Below are positions 41,265 through 50,178 of a stretch of DNA of 64,000 bases, one piece after another. The notes beneath the pieces were generated by a model. That model made no database searches and was not told the DNA's origin. It was given only the letters and a program-made list of their open reading frames with translations. The translations under genes were made by a program, and so were the position numbers. Location: contig NZ_VIWV01000001.1 of NCBI RefSeq assembly GCF_007829875.1, positions 7,576,001-7,640,000 on the forward strand. The letters are read 5' to 3'. This DNA comes from Streptomyces capillispiralis. Lineage in GTDB: Bacteria > Actinomycetota > Actinomycetes > Streptomycetales > Streptomycetaceae. Positions within the stretch are counted from its first letter, which is position 1. Every line of letters begins with the position of its first letter.

Positions 41265-42101
41265 GTGAACTCACGTGCGATGACATGGAGGGGGCGGGCC
41301 GGCGCCCGACGGGCGGCCAACGGCTCGATGGCGGAGGGGGCCGCACGGGCGGGACTCACCGCCCGGGGCGTGATCTACCTGCTGGTCGGGGTGCTCGCCC
41401 TGCGGATCGCGTTCGGTGACGGACAACGGCAGGCGGACCGCGGCGGCGCCCTCGCGGAACTCGCCGACAAACCGTTCGGCGCGGTCCTGCTCTGGGCGCT
41501 GGGCCTGGGACTGGTCGGCATGGCCCTGTGGCGGCTGTCCGAGGCGGTGTTCGGCGCGGCCGGGAAGGACGGGCGCGGCGCGCGCAAGCGCCTGGCGTCG
41601 GCGGCGCGGTGCGGCTTCTACGCGTTCGTCGCCTGGTCGGTCCTGGCCTTCGCGGTGAACCGGAACAACGGGAGCGGGTCGAGCGACCGGCAGTCCCGGG
41701 ACCTCACCGCCCGGGCCCTGGAGATACCCGCCGGACAGTGGCTGGTGGGCCTGGCCGGAGCCGCCGTCGTCGTCGTGGGCGGATGGATCGGCGTACGGGC
41801 GGCGATGCGCAAGTACCACGACAAGCTCAAGCTCGGCGAGCTCACCCCGCGCACCCGCAGGCTGGTCGACGTGACCGGCGTGGGCGGCGGGGTGGCCCGC
41901 GGCCTGGTGTTCGCCGCGGCCGGTGTCTTCGCCGTGCGCGCCGCGGTCGACTACGAGCCGGGCAGGGCCAAGGGCCTGGACGACACCCTCCGCAGCTTTG
42001 CCGGCACCCCGCTGGGCCCGTGGCTGCTGGTGTGCGTCTCCGTGGGACTGGTGCTGTTCGGGGTGTTCTCCTTCGCCCTGGCCCGCTGGCGCCGGGTGTG
42101 A
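41265..42101 (+). CDS. DUF1206 membrane protein
   Basis: 278 residues from the GTG at 41265 (GGGAGG, 5-base spacing). Three repeats of a two-helix DUF1206 unit: ARAGLTARGVIYLLVGVLALRIAFG, AARCGFYAFVAWSVLAFAV and GGGVARGLVFAAAGVFAVRAAVDYEPGRAKGLDDTLRSFAGTPLGPWLL (segments). Six transmembrane helices are expected. DUF1206 proteins are of unknown function and are common in stress-gene neighbourhoods. Confidence 0.87.
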   Translation: MNSRAMTWRGRAGARRAANGSMAEGAARAGLTARGVIYLLVGVLALRIAFGDGQRQADRGGALAELADKPFGAVLLWALGLGLVGMALWRLSEAVFGAAGKDGRGARKRLASAARCGFYAFVAWSVLAFAVNRNNGSGSSDRQSRDLTARALEIPAGQWLVGLAGAAVVVVGGWIGVRAAMRKYHDKLKLGELTPRTRRLVDVTGVGGGVARGLVFAAAGVFAVRAAVDYEPGRAKGLDDTLRSFAGTPLGPWLLVCVSVGLVLFGVFSFALARWRRV

Positions 42102-42151
42102 TCGTCGTACGGCGTCCGTGTGGCCGGCCGGGGAGGGGGCACCCGCAGGAG

Positions 42152-42580
42152 ATGAGCGAATCCGAGCTTCCCCCGGAAGGCCGGCCCGTGGACGTCTACC
42201 TCGACCTCCTGCGCGTCCGGATGGACACCGAGGACTACCGGCTTCTGCTCCGTGTGGTGGAGCCGGTGCTGCGGGCGATCGACGAACACCGTGTGCAGGG
42301 TCTCGACCTCGCGCTGGACGGCGGGGACGAGGAACTGCCGCAGGAGGTCCGCGACGAGGCCGCCCTCGTCATCGCCACCGCCGTCACCGGCCGCCTGGAC
42401 AACGAGGTGGTCGAGCTGGAGGTCGACGACAGCGGACCGGTCAGGGTGGTCACCGACGCGGCGACCGCCGCCGATCCGTCCCGTCTGGACGAGATCGCCG
42501 ACTTCATCAGGGACCGGCACCGGCAGAACGAGGAACTGCGTGGCATCGCGAAGGCCAGCGGCCTGCCGACCGACTTCTGA
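42152..42580 (+). CDS. Conserved hypothetical acidic protein
   Basis: 142 residues from the ATG at 42152; AGGAG abuts the start and GGGAGGGGG lies further upstream, so the start is not certain. Acidic, no membrane segment: VDVYLDLLRVRMDTEDYRLLLRVVEPVLRAIDEHRV, LDNEVVELEVDDSGPVRVVTDAATAADPSRLDEIADFIRDRHRQNEELRGIAKASGL. I do not recognise the family. It ends the row of genes that starts at the second anti-sigma gene. Confidence 0.65.
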   Translation: MSESELPPEGRPVDVYLDLLRVRMDTEDYRLLLRVVEPVLRAIDEHRVQGLDLALDGGDEELPQEVRDEAALVIATAVTGRLDNEVVELEVDDSGPVRVVTDAATAADPSRLDEIADFIRDRHRQNEELRGIAKASGLPTDF

Positions 42581-42601
42581 CCCCGGCACGCACGAGCCCG
42601 A

Positions 42602-42674
42602 CGGGACCCCAGGGGTCCCGGAGCCCATGAGCGGGGCCGCACCCTCCGACACGGGGGAGGGTGCGGCCCCGCTC
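42602..42674. terminator. Tandem hairpins, including a 19-bp perfect stem
   Basis: A first hairpin CGGGACCCC/GGGGTCCCG (42602-42620) is followed by a 19-bp perfect stem (42629-42647 with 42656-42674, 8-base loop). It separates two convergent genes, and its last two bases overlap the FUSC stop codon. One of the strongest terminator-like structures in the window. Confidence 0.85.
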
Positions 42675-44904
42675 AGTGCTCCGGGGACTCGACCGGTACG
42701 CCGAGCGGGCGGGCGAGGCCCACCACGGCCTCGTCCAGACGCTCCAGGTGGCGCAGCACCCGGTCGGTGATGCGCCCGTAGCGGGCCGTGCCGCCGTCGC
42801 CCAGGAGCGAGGCGATGCTCGGCCCCGTCTCGACCGGCACGGCGCGGTCCTCGTCCGCGACACGGGCCGCGATGGTCCCGATGTTGCGCACCGTGCGCCC
42901 CGCCGCCCCGCGCAGCCGGGGATCCGCCGCGATCGAGGGATGCGTCGGCAGCAGCTCGGCCGTCGCCGCCAGCGAGCGCGCGTGGTACGCGCAGGTCTCC
43001 AGCAGCGCCACCACGTACCGGGCGGTGGTGCGCCGGGCCCGCAACGGGGTGACCGGATGGGTCAGCGGCTGGGTGGCGGCACGCAGATCGCCCAGCGCCT
43101 GGTCCAGCTCCCGCGCCCGGTCCAACAGGTCGTCGGCGGCGCCGCCGCTGAGCTGTCCGACGGCCGCGTCGGTGACCTCGGCGAGCCGCTCCAGCACGGT
43201 GACCAGCAGTTCGTTGGTGCGCCGGTCGGTGTTCACCGGCAGCACCAGCGCCGCCGCGACCACCCCGCAGGCCGCGCCCAGCGCCGTCTCCTCCACCCGC
43301 AGCACCAGCACCTCCCAGCTGTAGGTGTGCAGCAGCGTGTAGAGCAGGCCGAGCATCGCGGTCACGAAGAACGACATCAGCGTGTAGGACAGCGGCGCCG
43401 TGTAGAACATGGCGAAGATCAGCACCAGCACCAGCACGAACGCCGTCAGGGTGTGCCCGCCCACCAGACCGGCCAGCACGATGCCGGCGACGACCCCGAA
43501 CACCGTGCCGAGCAGCCGCCGGTAGCCCTTGACCAGGATCTCGCCGGTGGACGCCGTGTTGATGAACACGATCCAGCAGGTCAGCACCGCCCAGTACCAG
43601 CGGTCCGCGGACAGCAGCTCACCGCCGACGATGGCCAGCGTCGACCCCACCGCGACCTGAACGGCCGCCCGCGTCGTGGGCCGCCGCAGCCCCCTCGGCT
43701 CCTCCGGGCCGTCCTCCTCGCCCGCGTCGATGGCGGCGTCCTCGGCATCCAGCTCCTCCCGGGAACGCGTCGTCGCCGGACTGTCGTCCGACTCGTCCTG
43801 CGGACCGTCCAGGGCGACGCGCAGCCCCATCACGGCACGGGCGGCCTCACCGACGGCCCGGAACACGTCCCGCACCGCCGGCGAGGCGGGCGGCAGATTC
43901 TCCTCGTCCCGGTAGCCGAGCAGCCGGTTGCGCATCTGGGCCACGGCCGTCCCCGCCACCCCGGTCCGCAGCACCAGCGCGCGCAGGGCGAGCAGATCCC
44001 GGCGCAGTACGGCGGTGGCCTCCCGCGGGCCGGGCAGCCGGCCGATCCGCGGGGCGGGCGCCCCGGGCAGGTGCAGGGTGAGGGTGTCGGCCCGTTCGGC
44101 GCTGCGCGCGGAGAGCAGCAGCAGACCGAGCCGCTCGGCGGCGATCTCGGCGTCCGCGACCCGGCGCTGCACCAGCCGCGCCGTCGATTGGTCCGGCGTG
44201 CCCTCCTCCAGCCGGGTCTGGATCATCAGGGCCGTCTCGTGCAGCCGGGCGTTGCCCTCCCGCACGTCCTCCAGCGCCTTGTCGACCTCGTCCGGCCCGG
44301 CGTCGAGCAGCGCCAGCTGGGCGGAGACGAGCTGGGCCAGCCGGGCCCGGAACGCCTGGCGAAGCCGCTCCAGCACACCCGCCGGCGTCACCGGGACAAC
44401 GGCGAACCGCACCAGGGCGCTGCCGGCGAACGCGACGGCCAGGGCGGCCCACAGGCCCGGCAGGTCCGCGGCGGAGGCACCGACGAACAGGGCCAGGAAG
44501 TAGACCTGGAAGCCGATCAGGCCGAGCGCGGTCCCGCGGTCACCGAACCGGCGGCCGTAGACCGCGCAGAAGATGAGCACGACGAAGAAGACGTCCCCGG
44601 CGACCAGCCGCTCGCTGAGCACCGCGCCCAGCGACACCGACACCAGCGCCACCGGCAGGCCGAGGGCCAGCGTGACCGCCTGGGCGGCGCGCTGCCGCTC
44701 CCGGATGGCGAAGGTGGCGACCATCGCCGCCATCGCGCCCGCGACCAGATGGGTGACATCGGAGCCCAGGGAGGCGAGGACGGCCAGCGTCAGCGCGATG
44801 GCCCCCACCGTCCGCAGCCCGGCCGTCAGCCGCAGCAGCCCGGGATCGGACGCCGCAAGGCGGTCCCGCAGCCGTGCCCGCACCGAGCGTCCCGCCGCTT
44901 TCAC
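42673..44904 (-). CDS. FUSC family membrane protein (aromatic-acid exporter-like)
   Basis: 743 residues. Two clusters of six hydrophobic segments (residues of about 25-175 and 420-560) flank a long, charged, partly coiled middle domain, as in FUSC/YccS/AaeB proteins: VGAIALTLAVLASLGSDVTHLVAGAMAAMVATFAIRERQ and VQVAVGSTLAIVGGELLSADRWYWAVLTCWIVFINTAS (first and second modules). A soluble C-terminal helical domain follows. It probably exports aromatic acids or related compounds; the substrate is unknown. Its stop lies inside the 19-bp terminator stem. Confidence 0.87.
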   Translation of the reverse strand: MKAAGRSVRARLRDRLAASDPGLLRLTAGLRTVGAIALTLAVLASLGSDVTHLVAGAMAAMVATFAIRERQRAAQAVTLALGLPVALVSVSLGAVLSERLVAGDVFFVVLIFCAVYGRRFGDRGTALGLIGFQVYFLALFVGASAADLPGLWAALAVAFAGSALVRFAVVPVTPAGVLERLRQAFRARLAQLVSAQLALLDAGPDEVDKALEDVREGNARLHETALMIQTRLEEGTPDQSTARLVQRRVADAEIAAERLGLLLLSARSAERADTLTLHLPGAPAPRIGRLPGPREATAVLRRDLLALRALVLRTGVAGTAVAQMRNRLLGYRDEENLPPASPAVRDVFRAVGEAARAVMGLRVALDGPQDESDDSPATTRSREELDAEDAAIDAGEEDGPEEPRGLRRPTTRAAVQVAVGSTLAIVGGELLSADRWYWAVLTCWIVFINTASTGEILVKGYRRLLGTVFGVVAGIVLAGLVGGHTLTAFVLVLVLIFAMFYTAPLSYTLMSFFVTAMLGLLYTLLHTYSWEVLVLRVEETALGAACGVVAAALVLPVNTDRRTNELLVTVLERLAEVTDAAVGQLSGGAADDLLDRARELDQALGDLRAATQPLTHPVTPLRARRTTARYVVALLETCAYHARSLAATAELLPTHPSIAADPRLRGAAGRTVRNIGTIAARVADEDRAVPVETGPSIASLLGDGGTARYGRITDRVLRHLERLDEAVVGLARPLGVPVESPEH

Positions 44905-44970
44905 CCCGCCGCACTCTCTCCCGTCGCACGCGTTGACCCGGACCCCAGCATCGCACGCCCCCTCCCGCCC

Positions 44971-45009
44971 GGGCCCGGCCGGTCCGCACGGGGCGTCCCG
45001 GCCGGGCCC
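44971..45009 (-). terminator. Terminator after the NADH dehydrogenase gene
   Basis: GGGCCCGGCCGG (44971-44982) and CCGGCCGGGCCC (44998-45009) form a perfect 12-bp stem with a 15-base loop, starting 7 bases past the stop. Confidence 0.65.
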
Positions 45010-45015
45010 GGCAGG

Positions 45016-46380
45016 TCACCGCGCGGCCCGGCCCGCCTCCGCGACGTGCGTCCGTACCTGCTCCGGCGTCAGATACACGTCACTGAAGTCGAAGTCCCGC
45101 AGGTTGCCCGGCTTGTGCGCCTGGAACCCGGTCCGCACGAAGTCGTCGCCGGCGACCGCGTTCAGCAGCCAGTTGGTCATCACCCGCGTCTTGGCGACGC
45201 CGGTGCGCAGCGCCGACCAGTGGTAGCCGCGGGCCACCGCCTGCGCGGGCAGACCGTGCAGTTCCACACCGAGCGGCTTGGACACCGCGTCGGTGCCGCC
45301 GAGGTCCACCACCAGACCGAGGTCCTGGTGGACGTACGGCCGCATCGGCAGGCCGCGCAGCGTCGCGATGACGTTCTCGGCGACGTGCCGGCCCTGCCGC
45401 AGCGCGTGCTGCGCGGTCGGCGGGCACACCGCGCCGTCGCCCTTCGCCTCGTCCGGCACCGCCGCCGCGTCACCGAGCGCGAACACCCCGTCGTGGCCCG
45501 GCAGGCACATGTTCGCGGTGACCGCCAGCCGTCCCCGTACGGTCTCCGCGCCGAGCGTGGCGATGAGCGGACTGGCGACGACGCCCGCGGTCCAGATCAG
45601 GGTGCGGGTGGGCACCACCCTCCCGTCGGTGAAGGTGACCTCCTCGGGCCCCGCCTTGGCGATGGAGACGCCCAGCGAGATCTCGATGCCGCGCCGGGTC
45701 AGGATCTCCTGCGCGCTGCGCCCGAGCCGCTCGCCCAGCTCGGGCATGAGCTTCGGCGCGATGTCGATCAGATGCCACTTGATCAGGCCCGGGTCCAGCC
45801 GCGGATACCGCTTGACGGCGGCGTGCGTCAGCCGCTGGAGACAGGCCGCGGTCTCGGTGCCCGCGTAACCGCCGCCCACCACCACGAACTGCAGCCGCGA
45901 CGCCCGCTCCGCCGGGTCGTGGCTCGCGTCGGCCAGGTCGAGCTGCGAGATGACGTGGTCCCGCAGATAGGCGGCCTCGGCCAGTGACTTCATCCCGAAG
46001 GCGTGGTCCGTCAGCCCCGGGATGTCGAAGGTGCGGGTGACACTGCCGGGGGCCAGCACGATGTAGTCGTACGGCTCGTTGACGGTCTCGCCGTTGACGG
46101 TGCGTACGACGCAGATCTTGGACCGCAGGTCCACGCCGATGGCCCCGCCCGGGATGATCCGGGTCCGGTACTTCTCGCTGCGCCGCAGGGAGAGCGCGAC
46201 CGACTGCGGGGTCAGCACCCCGGAGGCCACCTGGGGCAGCAGCGGCAGATAGAGCTGGTAGGAGAACGGCGTCACCAGCGTGAGGTCGGCCTCGTTCGGG
46301 GCGAGTCTGCGCTCCAGCCGCCGCACGCACTCCACACCGGCGAAACCTGCGCCCACCACCAGGATCCTTGGTCGTGTCAC
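45016..46380 (-). CDS. ndh: Type II NADH dehydrogenase / FAD-dependent oxidoreductase
   Basis: 454 residues from the GTG at 46380 (AGGAAGG with 10-base spacing); the ATG at 46389 lies only 1 base from it. FAD motif ILVVGAGFAGVECVRRLERR, NADH motif FVVVGGGYAGTETAACLQRL, the FAD-binding VFALGDAAAVPDEAKG and PTAQHALRQGRHVAENV are all typical of NDH-2. It transfers electrons from NADH to menaquinone without proton pumping. A C-terminal amphipathic segment would attach it to the membrane. Confidence 0.9.
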   Translation of the reverse strand: MTRPRILVVGAGFAGVECVRRLERRLAPNEADLTLVTPFSYQLYLPLLPQVASGVLTPQSVALSLRRSEKYRTRIIPGGAIGVDLRSKICVVRTVNGETVNEPYDYIVLAPGSVTRTFDIPGLTDHAFGMKSLAEAAYLRDHVISQLDLADASHDPAERASRLQFVVVGGGYAGTETAACLQRLTHAAVKRYPRLDPGLIKWHLIDIAPKLMPELGERLGRSAQEILTRRGIEISLGVSIAKAGPEEVTFTDGRVVPTRTLIWTAGVVASPLIATLGAETVRGRLAVTANMCLPGHDGVFALGDAAAVPDEAKGDGAVCPPTAQHALRQGRHVAENVIATLRGLPMRPYVHQDLGLVVDLGGTDAVSKPLGVELHGLPAQAVARGYHWSALRTGVAKTRVMTNWLLNAVAGDDFVRTGFQAHKPGNLRDFDFSDVYLTPEQVRTHVAEAGRAAR

Positions 46381-46518
46381 GGTGTCCATCCCTTCCTGCG
46401 GCTCCAGGCGGTCCGCCTCGAACATCGACGCCTGACGCGTGCCCATGTTCAGCTCCACGATGCCCGCACCGGCGCGGGAACGCACCGGGAAGCCGCGGCG
46501 CGCGGCGCGCGGGGCCGG

Positions 46519-48234
46519 TCAGGCGTGCAGGTGGGACAGCAGCAGGCAGACGTCGTCATCGCGTTCGGAGTCGCTCAGCAGCGGATGGAGGATCCGGTCC
46601 GCCGCGTCCTCCAGATCCGCGCCCAGCTCCGCCGAACCGAACGACCCCAGGGCCGCAGCGAGCCGCTCGATGCCGGGGTCGATCCCCTGGGCCCGCCGCT
46701 CGACCAGCCCGTCCGTGTAGAGCGCGAGCGTCGACCCGGGCGTCAGCCGCTCGGTGTGGTCGGCAATCTCCTGGTGCAGCGGGATGCCGAGCATCGCGCC
46801 CGGCTTGGCGTCCAGGACGCGCACCCGCCCGTCGGGCAGCCGCAGCACCGGCGGCGGATGCCCCGCCGCGGCCCACGTCAGCGTGTGCTCGTCCGGATGG
46901 AACCGGGCGATGACGGCGGTGGCGAACAGGTCCGGCTGGAGATGGTGCAGGAACTCGTGCAGCCGGGTCAGCAGCCGTCCGGGGCCGCCGCCGTCGACGG
47001 CGTAGGCGCGCAGCGCGGTGCGCAGCTGGCTCATCATCATCGCGGCGTGCAGCCCGTGCCCCGTCACGTCGCCGACCACGGTGATCAGGCTGCCGTCCCG
47101 CTGCCGGAACGCGTCGTACCAGTCGCCGCCGATGTTCAGCCCGTGCGTGGCCGGCAGATAGCGCGCGGCCAGACTCAGGCCCGGCCGCGTCGGCAGGTCC
47201 GTGAGCAGGGCGCGTTGCAGCGTCTCGGCGATGTCCCGGTTGTGCTCGAACCGGCGGGCGTTGTCCAGGGCGATACCGGCCCGCCGGGCCAGCTCGACCA
47301 GCATGACCGCGTCGTCCGGGTCCCACCGCTCGCCCGGCGGCGACAGCGTCAGCACCCCCAGCGGCGCACGGCGGGTCACCAGCGGGACGCAGAGCAGCGG
47401 CCGGTGCGGGTCCAGGGCGGACGGCGGCCGGTCGTCGACGCCCGGCAGGCCGCCGGGGTGGTCGGCGGCGTACTGCGGCCGGCCGGTGCGGGCCGCGCGG
47501 ACCGCCGCGGCCGGGTGGGTCGTGGGCGGGTGCCGGTCGCCGTCCTGGTCGAACAGCCACACGTCGACACCGCGGGCGTACCGCGGCACCAGCAGCTCCG
47601 GCAGCCGGCGCGCGATCTCGTCGTGGTTCAGCGAGGCGTTCAGCGCGGCGCTCGCGTCCGCGAGGAACGTCAGCCTGCGGCGCGCGTTCTCCGCCTCCTT
47701 GCGGGCCCGGCGCTCGGCGGCGAACGCCTCCCGCTGCGCACGGCCCGCCGCGTCCAGCTCCGCGTGCAGGGCCAGCACGCCCTGGTTGGTCTGGTGCAGC
47801 TCCTCCCGGTGGAAGGCGACCAGCTCCTGCTGCTCGGCCAGCTTGTCCAGCACCACGGCCGTGTCCTCGTCGGCGCCCAGCAGCGCCTCGGACAGCCCGG
47901 CCGGATCCTCCGGCACCGTGGCGGGGGCGGCCTTCCGGTCCGGCTCGGGGCACGGGACGGTCACCGTCCACGGGGTGCCGTCGGCGGCGCCCGCCCCGGG
48001 GGAGGGCGTCAGCACGGCGTGCAGCGCCGTGTCCCCGCCGGACGGACCGGGCCCGTCCAGGGTGAGCACCCAGGTGCCGCCCTTGGTGAGGCACTGCCGC
48101 AGCCGGCCGCTGAGCGCCGTGGCCAGCCGGGCGCGTTCGACCGTGGGCACCCCGTACTCGGCGGCCAGCCGCGCGACGGCGATCCGGGCGCGCGCCGCGT
48201 CCGTCACCGTCCGGATTCGCCAGGTGCGCGTCAT
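46519..48234 (-). CDS. GAF-domain PP2C (SpoIIE/RsbU-type) phosphatase
   Basis: 571 residues, last gene of a five-gene overlapping run. Residues of about 1-115 look like a GHKL ATPase remnant (RLATALSGRLRQCL, weak N box). A coiled coil (120-185) with HREELHQTNQGVLALHAELD follows, then a GAF domain (185-335) and the PP2C domain (345-571) with Asp ligands in GGDWYDAF, VVGDVTGHGLHAA, LYTDGLVE and DDDVCLL. It should dephosphorylate a STAS antagonist. The ATG at 48234 overlaps the previous stop by 4 bases (ATGA). Confidence 0.9.
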   Translation of the reverse strand: MTRTWRIRTVTDAARARIAVARLAAEYGVPTVERARLATALSGRLRQCLTKGGTWVLTLDGPGPSGGDTALHAVLTPSPGAGAADGTPWTVTVPCPEPDRKAAPATVPEDPAGLSEALLGADEDTAVVLDKLAEQQELVAFHREELHQTNQGVLALHAELDAAGRAQREAFAAERRARKEAENARRRLTFLADASAALNASLNHDEIARRLPELLVPRYARGVDVWLFDQDGDRHPPTTHPAAAVRAARTGRPQYAADHPGGLPGVDDRPPSALDPHRPLLCVPLVTRRAPLGVLTLSPPGERWDPDDAVMLVELARRAGIALDNARRFEHNRDIAETLQRALLTDLPTRPGLSLAARYLPATHGLNIGGDWYDAFRQRDGSLITVVGDVTGHGLHAAMMMSQLRTALRAYAVDGGGPGRLLTRLHEFLHHLQPDLFATAVIARFHPDEHTLTWAAAGHPPPVLRLPDGRVRVLDAKPGAMLGIPLHQEIADHTERLTPGSTLALYTDGLVERRAQGIDPGIERLAAALGSFGSAELGADLEDAADRILHPLLSDSERDDDVCLLLSHLHA

Positions 48235-49316
48235 CGGCGGTCCGGGGGGACGGGGGCCAGCACGACCACGGCGGTGTCGTCCCGCACCGGGCGCGCGGGA
48301 CTGCCCGCGTCCCGGACGGTCACGGCCGCCGTCACGGCCGGGTCGGCCGGGGGCAGTCCCGTGTCGGCCGGCGGCGTCCAGCGGCCGGGCAGACCGTCGG
48401 TGTGCAGGATCAGCAGGCTCTCCGCCGACCAGGCGACCTCGTCCTCCCGCACGGTGTGCGGCCGGTGCACCCCGACGATGCCGGGCCGGGACAGCAGCGA
48501 CCGCCAACGGCCGTCCTCCCGCAGCCGGGCGGTCACATTGCCGATGCCCGCGAAACGCAGCCGGCCGGCCCAGGTGTCGAGCTGGGCCACGGCCACGGCC
48601 GCGCCCCGGGTGCCCGACAGCGCCGAGTGGAGCCGGCGCAGCGCCTCGGCGGGCGGCAGGTGGCCCGCGTGGCGCAGCGCCTCGACGGCGGCGGTCGAGG
48701 CGCGGGCCGCCTCGCTCCCGTGGCCCAGACCGTCGGCCAGCATCAGCGTCAGCCGGTCACCGGACCTGACCCACGCCCAGGCGTCCCCCGAGAAGTCCGC
48801 ACCGGCGAACGGCACGTTGACGCCGCCGGCCCGCACCTCGGACGCCGTCGACGGGCCGCCGTCCCCCTCACCGCTGGGCCCGTGGACCGCCGGGTCGGAA
48901 GCGGGGCCGACGCGGGCCACCGCCACGGTGCCCCGGCCGGGCACACTGTGCACGTCGAAGTCGTCGGCGAGACGCCGGCACGTGCCGAGGCCCGCGCCGA
49001 GCGAGCCCGTCGTGGAGAACCCGTCCCGCAGCGCACCGACCACGTCGGTGAGCCCCGGCCCGTGGTCGAGCGCGGTGATCTGCACGGCCCGCTCCGGCCG
49101 CCCCTCCCGGGCCGAGGGCGGGTCGACCACGTCGACCAGCACCTCACCGGCCTGGGCGTACTTGAGGAGGTTGGTGGCGAGCTCGGTCGCCACCAGGGAC
49201 ACGGCGGCGGTGCGGCGCTCGTCCAGCCCGGCCAGCGCCGCGGCGTCCTCCGCCGCGACCCGGACGTCACGCACCCGGGTCGAGTCCTGCACCGGCACCT
49301 CCCACACCCGGGGCAT
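48231..49316 (-). CDS. RsbT-like ATPase fused to PP2C phosphatase (RsbX-like)
   Basis: 361 residues. Residues of about 1-140 are a GHKL ATPase of the RsbT type (VATELATNLLKYAQAGEVLVD, LDHGPGLTD, GSLGAGLGTCRRLADDFDV). Residues of about 165-361 are a small PP2C domain (FSGDAWAWV, LMLADGLGHGSEAA, LHTDGLPGRW, RDDTAVVVL). Kinase and phosphatase for stressosome STAS proteins in one chain is plausible. Start ATG at 49316 overlaps the rsbT stop by one base (TGATG); the end overlaps the next gene by 4 bases. Confidence 0.88.
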   Translation of the reverse strand: MPRVWEVPVQDSTRVRDVRVAAEDAAALAGLDERRTAAVSLVATELATNLLKYAQAGEVLVDVVDPPSAREGRPERAVQITALDHGPGLTDVVGALRDGFSTTGSLGAGLGTCRRLADDFDVHSVPGRGTVAVARVGPASDPAVHGPSGEGDGGPSTASEVRAGGVNVPFAGADFSGDAWAWVRSGDRLTLMLADGLGHGSEAARASTAAVEALRHAGHLPPAEALRRLHSALSGTRGAAVAVAQLDTWAGRLRFAGIGNVTARLREDGRWRSLLSRPGIVGVHRPHTVREDEVAWSAESLLILHTDGLPGRWTPPADTGLPPADPAVTAAVTVRDAGSPARPVRDDTAVVVLAPVPPDRR

Positions 49317-49759
49317 CAGACGCCCCCGCGCGGGCGCGGCGGCCGGCACGTCCACGACGTCACCCGCACCGTGGTCCCGGCCCCCGGCGCGCTCTCGACC
49401 GCGAAGTCGTGCACCAGGCGCCGCGCCCCGGGCAGCCCCATCCCCAGCCCGTCCCCCGAGGTGTAGCCGTCGCTGAGCGCACGGTCGAGGTCGGGGATGC
49501 CGGGTCCCGAGTCGCTGAAGGTCAGCCGCAGACCGTCGACGCCGTCGGCGGTGGTGACGTGTGTGGCCTCCATCAGACCACCGCCGCCGTGCACCAGGGT
49601 GTTGCGGGCCAGCTCGCTGGCCGCGGTCACCAGCTTCGTCTGGTCCACCAGGCCGAAACCGAGCTGGGCGGCGGCCTGCCGCACGTGCTGACGCACCCAC
49701 GCGAGGTCCATGTCCGACCGGATGGGCAGGCGGGCCTCGACGCCCGCGCCGGTGTGCAT
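49316..49759 (-). CDS. rsbT: Stressosome kinase RsbT
   Basis: 147 residues. RsbT-type switch kinase: N box VTAASELARNTLVHGGGG, G1 FSDSGPGIPDLDRAL, GDGLGMGLPGARRLVHDF. It phosphorylates RsbS and RsbR and then leaves the stressosome to activate a PP2C phosphatase. Overlaps the rsbS stop by one base. Length and motif order match RsbT rather than RsbW. Confidence 0.9.
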   Translation of the reverse strand: MHTGAGVEARLPIRSDMDLAWVRQHVRQAAAQLGFGLVDQTKLVTAASELARNTLVHGGGGLMEATHVTTADGVDGLRLTFSDSGPGIPDLDRALSDGYTSGDGLGMGLPGARRLVHDFAVESAPGAGTTVRVTSWTCRPPRPRGGV

Positions 49760-50178
49760 CACTGCCTCTCCTCGTGCATGCCGCCGGAACGGGACGACAC
49801 GACGGGCTGTGCGAGCAGCTCCAGCGCCGCCTCGGTGGTCAGCGCCGTACGCAGACCCGGCAGCGTCAGACCCAGCTCCACCAGGGTGATCGCGACCGCC
49901 GGGCGCATGCCGGCCACCACGGTCCGCGCGGCCAGCAGTTCGGTCTGCGCCGCGGTCTCGGCCAGCACCCGCCCGAGGAAGGAGTCGACGATCTCCACTG
50001 CGGAGATGTCGATGACCACCCCCGCGACCCCGCTGCGGGCGATGGTTTCCGACAGGTCCTGCTGGAGCTGGTGCGCCGTGCTGTCGTGCAGGTCCCCCTG
50101 GAGGGTGACGAGCAGCACGTCGCCGAGCTTGAGCACCGGCACATGTCCCGCGACCGGGCGGGAGAACCCCTCGTTCAC
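49759..50178 (-). CDS. rsbS: Stressosome scaffold STAS protein RsbS
   Basis: 139 residues from the GTG at 50178, overlapping the rsbR stop by 4 bases (GTGA). STAS domain: VPVLKLGDVLLVTLQGDLHDSTAHQLQQDL, then VVIDISAVEIVDSFLGRVL, where the Ser of DSF is the expected phosphorylation site (Ser59 in Bacillus). VVAGMRPAVAITLVELGLTLPGLRTALTTEAALELL completes the fold. Confidence 0.9.
   Translation of the reverse strand: MNEGFSRPVAGHVPVLKLGDVLLVTLQGDLHDSTAHQLQQDLSETIARSGVAGVVIDISAVEIVDSFLGRVLAETAAQTELLAARTVVAGMRPAVAITLVELGLTLPGLRTALTTEAALELLAQPVVSSRSGGMHEERQ

Noticed and set aside
42661..45987. 1108-codon plus-strand frame opposite FUSC and ndh
   Set aside because: Low-complexity Arg/Gln/His-rich product antisense to two well-recognised genes; typical GC-frame shadow.
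46003..49476. 1157-codon plus-strand frame opposite ndh and the Rsb genes
   Set aside because: Shadow of minus-strand genes with clear domains; no recognisable motif in the product.
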